30,415 nt of DNA, from assembly GCA_030448225.1 (NCBI GenBank), contig JAUJNJ010000072.1, positions 1 to 30,415 of the forward strand, given 5' to 3'. The stretch comes from Phycisphaerae bacterium. GTDB lineage: Bacteria > Planctomycetota > Phycisphaerae > Tepidisphaerales > Tepidisphaeraceae. Under the pieces are notes generated by a model, which worked only from the letters and a program-made list of their open reading frames with translations, ran no database searches and was not told where the DNA came from. Positions 1 through 9,228 of this stretch are shown piece after piece; the stretch's first letter is position 1; each line of letters begins with the position of its first letter. A program made the translations under genes and the position numbers.

Positions 1-31
1 AGGACGCGCCAGCAGAGGGGAGCGCCGCCCG

Positions 32-625
32 ATGACGTTCTACCTCACGCCGTCCGGCAGCGCGGACCCGACCCCGCCGACCCGCCCGCGCGTCGTGGGC
101 ACGCTCGCCGACATCGACACCGGCGAGCCGACCGCCGTCTGTGTCGTCGAGTTCCGCCCGGCGGCTCGGCGGTACGAGCCGATCGCGGTCTACCCCTACG
201 ACGACGGGGACCGGATCGTCGCCCGACTGATCACGTGCCGGCCGGCGCTAAGCTGGTCGGCACGCATGGGCCGCCGGATGTTCCCACACGCCCAGCCACC
301 GAAACGCATTCGCAGGAGCCAGCATGTATCGATCAGTTTCGACAAGCAGAGGGCCGAGCAAGTCATAACGAGCATTCAGGACTGGCAGAGCATCCCCGCC
401 CCCGCGGACTGGCATTGGAGCATTCACGAACTGCTCGCGCTCGCCGGGGCCTGTTACTTCATTGCAATGAACCATGGGCCGGTGGCCGGGAACGTAGTGG
501 GGCTCGACATCACGAAGCTACCGGACGAGCAGCGCGAACGCGAGAGCACACGCTGTTTCAGGACCACTCCGAGGCACGCGGCCGTGTGGCCGGACGTTCG
601 CCGAAGTTCAGCAAACGCGTGCTGA
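32..625 (+). CDS. Hypothetical protein, 197 aa
   Basis: I do not recognise this protein. A purine-rich GAGGGGAG lies about 10 bases before the ATG and supports the start. The first 65 residues read as a soluble acidic/aliphatic stretch (VVGTLADIDTGEPTAVC). A second stretch around residues 110-150 is mixed helical (HWSIHELLALAGACYFIAMN) and could be a short hydrophobic helix. The last 35 residues are Arg/Ser/Thr-rich and may be out of frame, so the true end is uncertain. No catalytic motif, signal peptide or repeat is visible. It lies 86 bases before the primase-like gene on the same strand and could be transcribed with it. The alternative is a remnant of a longer gene broken by an indel. Confidence 0.42.
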   Translation: MTFYLTPSGSADPTPPTRPRVVGTLADIDTGEPTAVCVVEFRPAARRYEPIAVYPYDDGDRIVARLITCRPALSWSARMGRRMFPHAQPPKRIRRSQHVSISFDKQRAEQVITSIQDWQSIPAPADWHWSIHELLALAGACYFIAMNHGPVAGNVVGLDITKLPDEQRERESTRCFRTTPRHAAVWPDVRRSSANAC

Positions 626-711
626 CAGTAGCGGACCACACATCGAAAACCTGTTGCCGCGACAGGCTGACCGACTGAATTTTTCCGGCCTGTTTTTGCT
701 CTGCCTACGAG

Positions 712-2383
712 ATGGGCCTCGGCCCCGCCGACGTCTATCGCCCGTACAACCGGCTGCACGCGGCCCTCCGCGCCTTCGTCGACCCCGACTATTTCGGCGT
801 GTCCGCCTACGACGACGATCTGGGGTCTTGGGTGCCCAAGCACGTGAACGGCGACAACAACCCGCGGCCGTGCACGGACTTCTTGCAGGCGGTGCCGGCG
901 GACGTTCCGCAAGCGCGACCTGATCCTGCACCTCGCCGCCGAGCCGGCCGACGCGCGGCAGCAGTTCCGGTTCCTCGTGAACTCGCCGCGGACGCGCTCC
1001 CACCTGCTCGGCTGGGACGTCGACGCGAAGGACCCGGGGAAGGCTCACGGGCTGGCGTGCGACGTGTACCACGACTGCTTCGTCGCGGACTGGGACTACG
1101 GCGGGCGCGTCTACGTCGAGCACAGCCGCAACCGGAACGGGCGGTACATCTGGACGATCATCGAGCGGGCCAGCAGCCCGGCCGAGTTCAACCTGCTGGT
1201 CAACGCGCTCTCCCGCGTCCTGCGGGCGCGGCACCGCGTCGACGACGGGAACCGGTTCGACGCGATCAAGGGCACGCTGCACTACGACAGCAGGGACGAC
1301 TTCGCCAAGCTGTGGGCCGAATCTGACGGGAATCCCAACGACGACCACCGGGGGGTGCTCGTGACGATGCCGCTCGCCGGTGCGGTCGCGCGGCGGACGT
1401 TCGAGGCCGAGCAGGAAGCGTTCTTCAGCTTCCTCGCAAAACGGAACCAGCGGTACGTCCACGCAATCCCCGAAGCGCACCTGCGGGAACTGGTGCTGAG
1501 GTACGGCCCCGAGGAGGCCCGGAGGCTGGACGACGAGATCGCCAAGCTGAGCGCAAAGGGCGAGGCGGCCGCTTCCCTCCCCCTCCCCCCTTCTCCTGTT
1601 GGTAATACTCTCCGTGTGAGCGCCCCCGCGGGGGTCGCTGGCGAGGCTAGGCGGCAGCGCCTGACCCGCAGGGCCCACGCCGAGACGAGCGGCAAGAACC
1701 GGATGCGGTTCGCCTCCTCGCTCTACTTCTACACGTACGACCGCTACGCCCCCTCGGCGGAGGCGCTCGTGGCCTTCTACAAGGCCGAGAGCTTCGCCAA
1801 GGGGGAGGACACGCCCCAGAAGGAGACGGCGCGCCTGCGCCGCGCCCGTGAAGCGCTCGACGACCACAGGGCGAACCCCGCCAAGGTCGGGTACGACAAG
1901 GCGTACTGGATGGATCTGGTGGCACGGTGGGTCACGGTCGAGGTACGGCAACACCGGGCGGTGAAGTACCGGTCGCCGCGGACCAAGCGGGCCACGCTCG
2001 TCGAGGACGAGCTCCTGGCCGCGGGGCTGTGCGTGCTGACGCTGTCCGCGTTCGCGGCCAACCGCGCCGACCGCATGCACTCCTGCTCGCAGGTGGGCCA
2101 GGAGGCGATGTACCGAAAGCTCGGCGCGGCCGGCCTGCTGTCCGCGACGTTCGCGGACAAGCGGAAGCGGGTCGCGGTCCCCGTGATGCTGCAGTTGGCC
2201 GGGCTGATCGTCCTCCGGAACGCGACGTGGAAGTTCGGGGGGAGGGACGGCGGCGTCGGCAAGTGCTACGGCATCGGGCCGCACCACCCCCGGTTCGCGG
2301 AGTTCACAGGACTGTACGGTCACGTCGTCGACCGCACGTCGCTCCCGTGCATCGTCAGCAGGCCGTTTCCGGTTTCCGCTTAG
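712..2383 (+). CDS. Archaeo-eukaryotic primase (AEP)-like replication/conflict protein, frameshifted
   Basis: Two overlapping reading frames join near 893-901 into one protein of about 557 aa: frame 1 from the ATG at 712 (MGLGPADVYRPYNRLHA), then frame 2, which is open to 2383. The GTG at 977 is unlikely to be the true start, because frame 2 is already coherent upstream of it (FRKRDLILHLAAEPADARQQ). Known of the family: AEP primase/polymerases carry an hhDhD metal motif, an S-x-H-like motif and a later hydrophobic motif. Seen: GWDVDAK (Asp codons at 1016 and 1022), then SRNRNGRYIW near 1123-1152, where a Tyr sits in the usual His position, then GVLVTMPLAG near 1357. The C-terminal half has a Lys/Arg-rich stretch and an unassigned helical domain. 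Likely role: primer or strand synthesis for a mobile element, or the polymerase of a conflict system. A 45-50 bp repeat lies within the coding region at 1578-1622 and gives a Pro-rich insertion. Confidence 0.5.
1578..1622 (+). repeat. Repeat copy 1 (pyrimidine tract plus TTGGTAATACTCTCCGTGTG core)
   Basis: A C/T-only tract is followed by CTGTTGGTAATACTCTCCGTGTGAGCGC (1596-1623; the key core is TTGGTAATACTCTCCGTGTG). An almost identical copy in the opposite orientation lies at 2409-2457. This copy is inside the AEP-like reading frame and encodes a Pro-rich, low-complexity segment that interrupts an otherwise folded-looking protein. This resembles a small dispersed element inserted in frame into a gene; that interpretation is inference. 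Confidence 0.7.
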
Positions 2384-2408
2384 CTACTCCGACCCATCCC
2401 GCGGCCGC

Positions 2409-2457
2409 GCGCTCACACGGAGAGAATTACCAACAGAAGGAAGGGGGGGGAGGGGGA
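2409..2457 (-). repeat. Repeat copy 2, inverted relative to copy 1
   Basis: On the minus strand this reads a C-rich tract, then TTGGTAATTCTCTCCGTGTG, then AGCGC. It matches 1578-1622 with one substitution in the core and small length differences in the homopolymer tract, which includes a run of eight G on the plus strand at 2443-2450. It lies just after the stop codon of the AEP-like gene. The pair could form a long-range stem of about 45 bp or mark the ends of an inserted segment. Confidence 0.7.
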
Positions 2458-2550
2458 CGAGGCCTCCAGCGGCGGAGACGCCAGACCGCCGGCAGCCGAG
2501 CACGCCCGCGTTGGATCGGCGACGTCGACCGCCGCCGCCGTACGCACCGC

Positions 2551-2721
2551 TCACTCCTCGGGGTCGGACAGTTGCCCGGTGCCGCGGACCCCCGCGTCAA
2601 GCCTCGCGAGGAAGCGCGTCACGTGGGGAAACAGCCGATCGGCGGTCTCGCGCCCCACGGCAGAGGCGATCGCCGTGTACAGGCGGATCGACGTGCTGGT
2701 GATGTGCGGGTTCTTCTCCAC
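2551..2721 (-). CDS. Small hypothetical protein, about 56 aa
   Basis: I prefer the GTG at 2721, not the longer GTG at 2745, because a perfect AGGAGG lies seven bases upstream of it. The product begins MEKNPHITSTSIRLYTAIAS and ends in an acidic tail (QLSDPEE). It is predicted to be mostly helical (SAVGRETADRLFPHVTRFLARL), has no membrane segment, and matches no family I know. It is divergent from the TIR gene that starts at 2832, with about 110 bases between them, so the two could share a control region. A small antitoxin-like or regulatory role is possible but unsupported. Confidence 0.55.
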   Translation of the reverse strand: MEKNPHITSTSIRLYTAIASAVGRETADRLFPHVTRFLARLDAGVRGTGQLSDPEE

Positions 2722-2831
2722 CTCGGTTCCTCCTAGTTCGGTCACGTCCTTACCGCTTCCTCGGGGGCGCCGCCGAACAGGCCTTCAGGCATGCGGAGGG
2801 CAAACTCAGACACCGGCTCGGGTCCGACGGG

Positions 2832-3392
2832 GTGGACAAGCTTGACGACCCGGAGCAGGGCGCCGCGGCCGTGCTGACGCTCATCGACAGGCTGCGCGGG
2901 ATGCGCGGCGACGCCGCCACTCCCCGCGTCTTCCTCAGCTACGCCTGGAAGCGTTCGGACTACGCGGACCTGGTCGAGGCCGTCCTGCGGCGACAAGGCC
3001 AAGTGACGGTGTTTCGGGACGAACGGGACATCGCGCAGGGCGAGCGCATCGACAAGCACATCGAGGAGGAGATCACGGGCAAGTGCGACCTGTTCATCGC
3101 GCTGTGGGGGTGCGAGTACGTGACCAGTCCGTACTGCTATGATGAGATGGACACGTGGATCCAGCATCGCGGCGCGGACCACCTGTACCTGCTCCGTTTG
3201 GACGACACCCGACGAGTGTGGCCGTCGCTACGCTCGGCGCCCACGGACCGACAGACGTTCCTCGCCAAGTGGCCCGTCGTCGGCGCCGACCGCGTTCACG
3301 TGCAGGCCGCCGTGCTGGACATTCTTCAGAACTACCAGAAACGCGTCGGCGATCCGCCGAACGCCGGGGGGCCGCCGCGGACCGTCGGCTGA
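2832..3392 (+). CDS. Short TIR-domain protein
   Basis: This 186-aa protein has one TIR domain (about residues 32-165). Seen: the first strand and box 1 as RVFLSYAWKRSDYADLV, a VFRDERDI strand/loop, DLFIALWG as the fourth strand, and SPYCYDEMDTW, whose Glu (about residue 105) sits where the catalytic Glu of NAD-cleaving TIR domains lies. Known: such domains hydrolyse or cyclise NAD in bacterial immunity. There is no clear ribosome binding site before the GTG. The frame stays open back to 2703 with plausible coding sequence but no start codon, so the N-terminus may be longer and broken upstream. It is followed 154 bases later by the TIR-TIR-SLOG gene on the same strand, with which it probably works. 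It could be a stand-alone NADase or an adaptor. Confidence 0.8.
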   Translation: MDKLDDPEQGAAAVLTLIDRLRGMRGDAATPRVFLSYAWKRSDYADLVEAVLRRQGQVTVFRDERDIAQGERIDKHIEEEITGKCDLFIALWGCEYVTSPYCYDEMDTWIQHRGADHLYLLRLDDTRRVWPSLRSAPTDRQTFLAKWPVVGADRVHVQAAVLDILQNYQKRVGDPPNAGGPPRTVG

Positions 3393-3545
3393 CCGGCGGC
3401 CGTCCCGGCGCACAGCGCCCTACGCTTGGCGCGTTCATGGGAACGGTCTGGCCCGCGCGGGTTGACAGTAAGATGCACTAATGCTCGGGACCGGCCCGCG
3501 TTGCATTGGTCGACGCTGTGCGGGACCAGCGAAGGAGTCTGCCGA

Positions 3546-5700
3546 ATGAAAGACGGACGGTCGCTGCCTCACCCGTACAAGCCGTTCTTGAACGTCCACG
3601 TCGTCTGGCACCCGGGCCTTCAGGGGCCGGAGGTGGCGGGGAGGACGGTCGCGGAGCGATTGTACCGCGAGTTCTGCCGGGATCCGGAGCGGCCCATGTC
3701 ACCGGCCGTCGGCGTGCCGGTGTATTTCCACACCTCGCCCCGGAAGGGGCTGACCCCGCCGCCGATCGAACTCCACCGGGCGCACCACAGCGTGGCGGTC
3801 TTTTTGGTGAACCCGTCGATGGTCGTGGACCGCGGCTGGCAGGACTATGCGAGGGAGTTGGGCGGGAAGGCCTCGGCCTCGGGCGGGCGCCACCTGCTCC
3901 TGCCAGTCTCGCTGTTCAAAGAAGGGGGAACCTTAGACGTGGGCCCTACCCAGGGGATCAGGCTCGACGCCGGCCGCCAGGGGTGGGAGGTCGCGCTGCG
4001 GCTCCAGTTGGCGGCGGCGTTGTGCCGGCTCATGCAGAATCGCCCCCGGAACGATGACACCGGCAGCGGGAGCCTTTCCTTCGAGCCGCCCCAGTTGTTC
4101 ATCAGCCACGCCAAACGTGACGCCCTCCGGCAGGCCGAGGACGTCAAGCGGCTCGTCGAGGACACGCCGGCGTTGGACACGTTCTTCGACCGCGTGGACA
4201 TCGCGGCCGGGCACGACTTCACCGAGGAGATCAAAGGGCACATCAGGCGCTCTGCGGTCCTAGCCTGGCAGTCTGACGAATATGCCTCCCGCCCTTGGTG
4301 CAACATCGAACTGCTGACAGCCAAAGAGTACCTCCGCCCGATCGTTGTAGTGCTCGGGCTCAAGAGTGGCGAGGAGCGCAGCTTCCCGTACCTGGGAAAC
4401 GTACGGACGATCGTGGCCACGCCGGACAACTCCGCCGAAATCATCGCCGCGGCTGTACGTGAGTACGTCCGCAAGCTGTACGCGGAGGGGCGGTTTCAGG
4501 CGCTGGTGCAGGCCGGCTTGATTCCGGAGACCCGCCTGCGGCTGTTCCGCCCGCCCGAGCCCATCGACGCGGCGCTGATACAGCGGAAGGCGGAGACAGG
4601 TGAACCAGTGCCGCCGCCGGAAGCCGTGCCGCCGAATCCGGCGGCGAGCACCGGCGCCGAGCCGTCCGCGACGGCTTCCGGCCACGCCCTGGCCGCGGGA
4701 GGGCGGGAGTGGGTCCTCTACCCCGACCCGCCGTTGGGCACGGCCGAAGCGGAGATACTGGACCGGCTTTTCCCGTCGGTCCGCTTCGTAACCCCAACGA
4801 TGGTCGACGGGGCCGCCCTCGACGGGATGAAGGTCGCCCTGTCCATCTCGGAGTCCGACGACCTGCTCGGGCAGGGCCAGTCGGAATTGCACCTGCTGGC
4901 GGCGATGATCGAGCTCGCGCGAAACGCCCTTTCGCGGCGGGCGGTGATCGCGTACGGGGGCGACCTGCGAGAGAAGGCCCAATACGGGTACACCGTGCAA
5001 CTGTTCGAACTGGTCCGGGCGTACCGTGACCTGGGGCGGGCGCCGCTGCATCGGATCCTCAACTTCCTCGCGTTCCACGTCGCCGCGGAGTTCTCCGAGG
5101 AGCGCGAGGCGAATCTCCTGGAATTGGCGACGTTCGAGAGGGTGGCCCCGCCGCCGGACGTGGCGGCGCGGTTCGGACCCGACCCCGACGCGCCGCGGGT
5201 CGTGCCGGATGACGCGCCGGATAACCGCTACGCGCGCGCCCGGTGCCTGACGGCGATGCGGCAGGTTATGACCGGGACTGTTGACGCCCGCGTGGTCCTG
5301 GGCGGGCGGGTTGCGGGCCACCAGGGCAAGTACCCGGGCGTCCTCGAGGAGGCCCACCTCGCGCTGCGCGCACGCAAGCCCCTGTACCTCGTTGGCGGGT
5401 TTGGCGGCTGCGCTCGCCTTCTGGCACGCGCCGTGGCGATCGGCAGCGGCCGGAGCCGCTCACGCGTGCGTACCAAGTGGCAAACCCCAGAAAGCGAAGA
5501 TTCAAGGGCTCCGACGGGCAGGACGCCGAAGAGGTCATCCCGTTCGAGCTGCTCGAGTCGGCGTACGCCTCGCACGCGGATGGCGACGGGGCGATCGATT
5601 ACGAGGCGCTGGTAAACGACTTTATGCACGCCGGATATGCCGGTCTGAACAACGGCCTCACGGAGGCTGAGACACGGGAACTCTGCGAATCGGCGGAGCT
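3546..5700 (+). CDS. TIR-TIR-SLOG multidomain protein, frameshift near 5430
   Basis: The ATG at 3546 has AAGGAG eight bases upstream. Order seen: an N-terminal TIR-like domain (about residues 15-125; FLNVHVVWHPG, GVPVYFHTS, SVAVFLVNPS); a second, more typical TIR domain (about 183-310; PQLFISHAKRD, SRPWCNIELL with candidate catalytic Glu about residue 255); a Pro/Ala linker; and a SLOG-type Rossmann domain (about 386-628; ALSISESDD, AYGGDLR, VVLGGRVAGHQGKYPG, LVGGFGGCARLL). Known: SLOG domains bind nucleotide-derived ligands, for example in Thoeris ThsA, where the signal comes from a TIR enzyme. Near 5425-5440 the frame moves by one base; the coding sense continues in the other frame (EPLTRAYQVANPRKRRF to GLNNGLTEAETREL). 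The C-terminus is uncertain, because that frame stays open into the next gene. The family end should be near 5700-5790. Probable role: makes or senses an NAD-derived signal. Confidence 0.78.
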
Positions 5701-5824
5701 GGAGCGGGGCCGCGCGCGCGGGTGGACGGGGGTGGGAGGGGTGCGCGGTCGGCCGGCGCGCCAGGGACAGCATAGGAATGGCGCGACGTGCGGCGCCCGC
5801 TTCCGCGTGCGACGAGGTGAACCC

Positions 5825-7000
5825 GTGAACGTCTGTTACGCCGGTGAGCCGCTGCCTGAGGAGATCACGCTGTCGGTGTTCCTGGCGGGCCCGACCCCGC
5901 GCGCCGGGTCGCAGGCCCGACCGTGGCGCGGCGAGGCGCTGCGCGTGCTGGAAGCGCTGGGGTTCGGTGGCGAAGTGTTCGTCCCCGAGCCGCGGGACGG
6001 GCGGTGGCTGGACGACTACACAACGCAGGTGGACTGGGAGGACGCCGCCCTGCGGCGGTCGGACCGCATTCTCGTATGGCTGCCGCGGGACATGCGGGCG
6101 TTGCCCGGATTGACGACTAACGACGAGTGGGGGTTCTGGAAGGGGCGCGATCCGGCGCGGCTCGTGCTGGGGACGCCGGACGCGGCGGACCACGTCCGGT
6201 ACCAGCAGCACTACGCCCGCCGGTTGGGCATCCCCGTCCACGCTACCCTGCCGGAGACCTGCCGCGCGGCAATCGGCGGGGGAGGGGAACCGCGGCGGGG
6301 CGGTGAGTGCGAGGTGCCGCTGCACATCTGGCGCAGCGATGCATTCCGCCGTTGGTACGCAGCCCTGAGGCGGGCGGGGAGCGAGCTGCGGGGGGCCAAC
6401 GTTGAGTGGGTCTTCCGCATCGGCAACCAGGCCGTCCTCTACTGGGCACTACACGCGGACATCTACGTGTCTACTGAGGGCCGGCACAAGTTTAACGAGG
6501 TGGTGATCGGCCGGCCAGACCTGGCTGCGACAGTGCTGTACCGCCGCGGGCACGACCTGCTCGACACCGACATAGTTCTCGTCCGGGAGTTCCGCAGCCC
6601 CGGCCGTACGCCCGACGGCTTCATTTGGGAACTGCCCGGCGGGTCGTCGGTCAAGGCTGGGGCGGACCCGCAGGTGACGGCGGCGGCGGAGGTGGAGCAG
6701 GAGGTCGGGCTGCGGCTTGACCCGTCCGCGCTCCGCCGGCACGAGGCGCGACAAGTGGTGGGGACTCTGTCCACGCACCAAGCTCACGTCTTCTCAGCCG
6801 AGCTGACCGAGGCCCAGACGGTCCGCCTGCGGGCCGAGGAGGCGGCCCGGTCCTGCCACGGCGAGGCTGCGGAGACCGAATGCACCTACATCCGCGTCCG
6901 CACGGTACGGCAGCTCCTCAATGATCCGCACGCCGACTGGGCGACGCTCGGCATGATCCTGTCCGTGCTCCACCGCGTCGGTTTGGATAGCCGAAGTTAA
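5825..7000 (+). CDS. Nucleoside 2-deoxyribosyltransferase-like plus Nudix protein
   Basis: The GTG at 5825, with GAGGTG five bases upstream, gives about 391 aa. The same frame is open further upstream, but that part is low-complexity and belongs to the end of the preceding gene. Domain 1 (about residues 15-150) shows VFLAGPTPR, VFVPEPRDG, RILVWLPRDM and LTTNDEWGFWKG, matching the nucleoside 2-deoxyribosyltransferase-like family. Domain 2 (about 220-385) is Nudix-like, with FIWELPGGSS followed by AAAEVEQEVGL. The Nudix box is imperfect: the usual RE-x2-EE is AE-x2-QE, and one residue is added after GG, so metal binding may be altered. Known: Nudix enzymes can hydrolyse ADP-ribose, and TIR domains produce ADP-ribose forms. 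Placed straight after TIR-TIR-SLOG, it may clear or modify the signal nucleotide (inference). Confidence 0.8.
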   Translation: MNVCYAGEPLPEEITLSVFLAGPTPRAGSQARPWRGEALRVLEALGFGGEVFVPEPRDGRWLDDYTTQVDWEDAALRRSDRILVWLPRDMRALPGLTTNDEWGFWKGRDPARLVLGTPDAADHVRYQQHYARRLGIPVHATLPETCRAAIGGGGEPRRGGECEVPLHIWRSDAFRRWYAALRRAGSELRGANVEWVFRIGNQAVLYWALHADIYVSTEGRHKFNEVVIGRPDLAATVLYRRGHDLLDTDIVLVREFRSPGRTPDGFIWELPGGSSVKAGADPQVTAAAEVEQEVGLRLDPSALRRHEARQVVGTLSTHQAHVFSAELTEAQTVRLRAEEAARSCHGEAAETECTYIRVRTVRQLLNDPHADWATLGMILSVLHRVGLDSRS

Positions 7001-7389
7001 CGCAGCGGCCACATGAGGCGTTGGGGATTTCCCGTCATCGCCGCACTGCCTGCACCGCCTGCGACTCCCGCGAGTCGTTCGTCCGAGCGACCACGAGGCG
7101 CTGTGAGTCGTCCACCGCTTGTGGCAGTTCCTATGTCCATCCCACACGAACTCCAAGGACCGCCGATCGTGAGAATTCGGGATTCCACGCGCGTGCAGAC
7201 CGCGTTCGCTCCGTTCGCCCACGCGATGCCTTCCGGCTCGAGAGATGAACCCACGGTACCTGAACGCCATGGCTTTCCCCGCAGAAGTGGCACACGCGCC
7301 GCCGACGTTGACGAGCGTTTCAGCTCCCGCCGGTGTACATGAATACCCGCTGGTGAGCTAAAGGTTCGTCACGGGCGTGCCGATCAAGG
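7001..7389 (+). other. Intergenic region, no gene seen
   Basis: About 390 bases between the Nudix gene and a small ORF. Open frames here are short and Arg/Pro-rich, as expected by chance in GC-rich DNA. I see no clear promoter, hairpin terminator or RNA gene. Confidence 0.5.
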
Positions 7390-7599
7390 GTGGTGAAGCC
7401 GACCGACCTCTCTGGGGCGAATAATCCGCGCAGCGAGCTATGGGACCGGTTGGAACGGCTGACCCGCGCGTCGCACGTCCTCGCCGGCGATCCCGCCGCA
7501 CGGGCGGCCATCGACGCCGAGGTCGTGGCGGTGCAGGCGCAGCTGTGCGACTTGCTCAACCAGCGTGTCACCGCCCGGCCGCCGCGGCCGGCCGCCTAG
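7390..7599 (+). CDS. Small hypothetical protein, 69 aa
   Basis: The sequence (MVKPTDLSGANNPRSELWDR to LLNQRVTARP) looks like a small helical protein: the middle (residues 20-60) alternates Ala/Val/Leu with Glu/Arg/Gln, consistent with an amphipathic helix pair. The start is either of two adjacent GTG codons (7390, 7393) with only a weak AAGG before them. It is convergent with the TIR gene that ends at 7631. The last codons contain a 12-bp perfect palindrome (GCGGCCGGCCGC, 7584-7595), which could help terminate transcription. No family is recognised. It may be a chance ORF. Confidence 0.4.
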   Translation: MVKPTDLSGANNPRSELWDRLERLTRASHVLAGDPAARAAIDAEVVAVQAQLCDLLNQRVTARPPRPAA

Positions 7600-7630
7600 T
7601 TCAGCCGCAGCGTTTCGGCCACCGTACCGC

Positions 7631-9127
7631 TCATTCCTTGGCAAGTTCGACGAGCCGCGCGGCGACGGCCTGGAGCAACATGTCGTTGATCGGGCCCGTT
7701 TCCGTCTGAACGCGCGTGAGCGCGCTCACCAAAGCCGGCTTAGCCTCCTTAACCGCCTGCGCGTCGGCCGCCCTGACGCATGCATTGCATGCCCCGAGAA
7801 GCTCAACGCTGACCGGCCCCCACGCGTCGGACATTTGCTGGACCTGCGCTTCGGTCAGGATGTTAGTCCACGCGGCCGGCTGATGCAGGTTCGCGTCCAA
7901 GGCCATGTTGTGCAGCAGGTCGAGCTCAGCCGCAATTTCAGTCGCCATTTCCACCAGTTTGGCTTTATCAGCCGGCACGTTGAGGGTGCTGAAACGGCTC
8001 GTTTTCTCAAGGAAGAGCGAACGAAATCGAATGGCCATGTTAAGTCCCTTGGCCAGCAGTGTCGTTCTGGGGTCACCCCATTCCCGCGCGCGGAACACCT
8101 CCACGAGGTAGAGCGTCGCCTCCATCATGTCGTTGTAGTACGTGGTGCAGGAGGTGAGGATGACCCTGAAAAGCTGCCGCTGGTCAGCGGATGAAATCAG
8201 GTTGCCGTTGACGTCCTCGACCCGCCCATCGGCCCTAGCCGCGGTAACGATCCGAGCCAGCGTGGCCGTCCAGAAGTTGGCCTGGGGGTGGCCATTGATA
8301 TAGGAGAGAAAGTCCGCCCACTTCACAACCGCGGAGTTGGTCTTCCCCCCAACGCCGAACACCGATTTCGCGTCCTGCATCAGCATGATCTGCGAGTCGA
8401 GCGGGAAGAACCCCGGGGGCGTCATCTGGGCGCTGGAACTGAAGCGTATCTTCAGTTGTTTTTGAGGCTCCCAGACGTGACGCGGGCGAAGTTTAAACGC
8501 GCCGTGAAGCTTCTTGATGAAGATCGCGGCGATGCCCTCAAAAATCTGTTGTTGCGCCCTGTGGTTGGTGAGTTTTCGGCCGGTTGTGGCAAGCCAAAGT
8601 TCACCGAACCAATCCACGAGCGGGTGGTTTGGCGCGACGACAAGTCCCGTCGCAAAAGCGTCCTCCGCCTTGTCCAACTCCGCTGCCGAGAAACCGACGG
8701 GGATGTACTTGTGCTGTAAGAGCGGTCCGGGTGGTGAGTCCGGGGCTGCGAACACCACGATCCGTCCCCACAGCGACGACGCGCCCGCAGGGGGCGGGCC
8801 CGAGTGGCTCGCTTGGAAGAAGCCGATCTCATAGCCTGCCCAGTAACTCGGTATCTGAAGCCCTGTGCTGACGACGACGAGGACATCCGCCTTCTTCAGA
8901 TTGGCGTCGATAGAGGTGTGAATGTTCTCGCCTTGCTGAATGCTCACCTTGTCCATGAAGACCTGGACGTCGGACCCGAACGCGTCATTCAGCGCGTTGT
9001 TCAGCGCGTCGGAGATCACGCCGTCCTCGTGGACGTAGCTGATGAACAGCGTGAGCTTCGGCGCCGCCGCGGGCGCGGCGGCGGCGGCGGGCTGTGGTGG
9101 TTGGACGGCAGTAGCTGACTCACCCAT
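7631..9127 (-). CDS. TIR-domain protein with long helical C-terminal region, 498 aa
   Basis: The frame is open from 9229, but I choose the ATG at 9127 (MGESATAVQPPQP) because the upstream part is Arg/Ser-rich and GGAGG lies about 11 bases before this ATG. After an Ala/Pro linker, a TIR domain runs about residues 24-135: LTLFISYVHEDGVISDAL, VQVFMDKVSI, ADVLVVVSTG and WAGYEIGFF, with Glu100 as the candidate NADase residue. Residues about 200-498 form an uncharacterised, mostly helical region (LFRVILTSCTTYYNDMMEA, LVEVFRAREWGD) that may sense or oligomerise. The reading frame is intact, in contrast to its neighbours. It is divergent from the TIR pseudogene at 9409 across a region duplicated near 17.5 kb. 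Likely an immunity NADase or signal synthase. Confidence 0.82.
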   Translation of the reverse strand: MGESATAVQPPQPAAAAAPAAAPKLTLFISYVHEDGVISDALNNALNDAFGSDVQVFMDKVSIQQGENIHTSIDANLKKADVLVVVSTGLQIPSYWAGYEIGFFQASHSGPPPAGASSLWGRIVVFAAPDSPPGPLLQHKYIPVGFSAAELDKAEDAFATGLVVAPNHPLVDWFGELWLATTGRKLTNHRAQQQIFEGIAAIFIKKLHGAFKLRPRHVWEPQKQLKIRFSSSAQMTPPGFFPLDSQIMLMQDAKSVFGVGGKTNSAVVKWADFLSYINGHPQANFWTATLARIVTAARADGRVEDVNGNLISSADQRQLFRVILTSCTTYYNDMMEATLYLVEVFRAREWGDPRTTLLAKGLNMAIRFRSLFLEKTSRFSTLNVPADKAKLVEMATEIAAELDLLHNMALDANLHQPAAWTNILTEAQVQQMSDAWGPVSVELLGACNACVRAADAQAVKEAKPALVSALTRVQTETGPINDMLLQAVAARLVELAKE

Positions 9128-9228
9128 GGCGGTGCTTGCCTCCGGCCGTGTTCGCCGGCGTGATACCGCCAGCGTGCGCACGCTCATGCAGGCGGCACTC
9201 GACCTCGCGCGGACGCCGGACGCGCACA

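Noticed and set aside
977..979. GTG at 977 as the start of the primase-like gene
   Set aside because: Coherent coding sequence continues upstream in the same frame and joins the frame from 712 by one indel.
608..2323. Long minus-strand ORF of 571 aa
   Set aside because: It mirrors the AEP-like gene, is Arg/Pro/Val-rich without motifs, and is a GC-rich antisense shadow.
3462..3467. TTGACA as a -35 box before the TIR-SLOG gene
   Set aside because: No acceptable -10 sequence 16-18 bases downstream.
4260..6325. Two minus-strand ORFs of 365 aa each
   Set aside because: Antisense to TIR-SLOG and Nudix genes, no recognisable domains.
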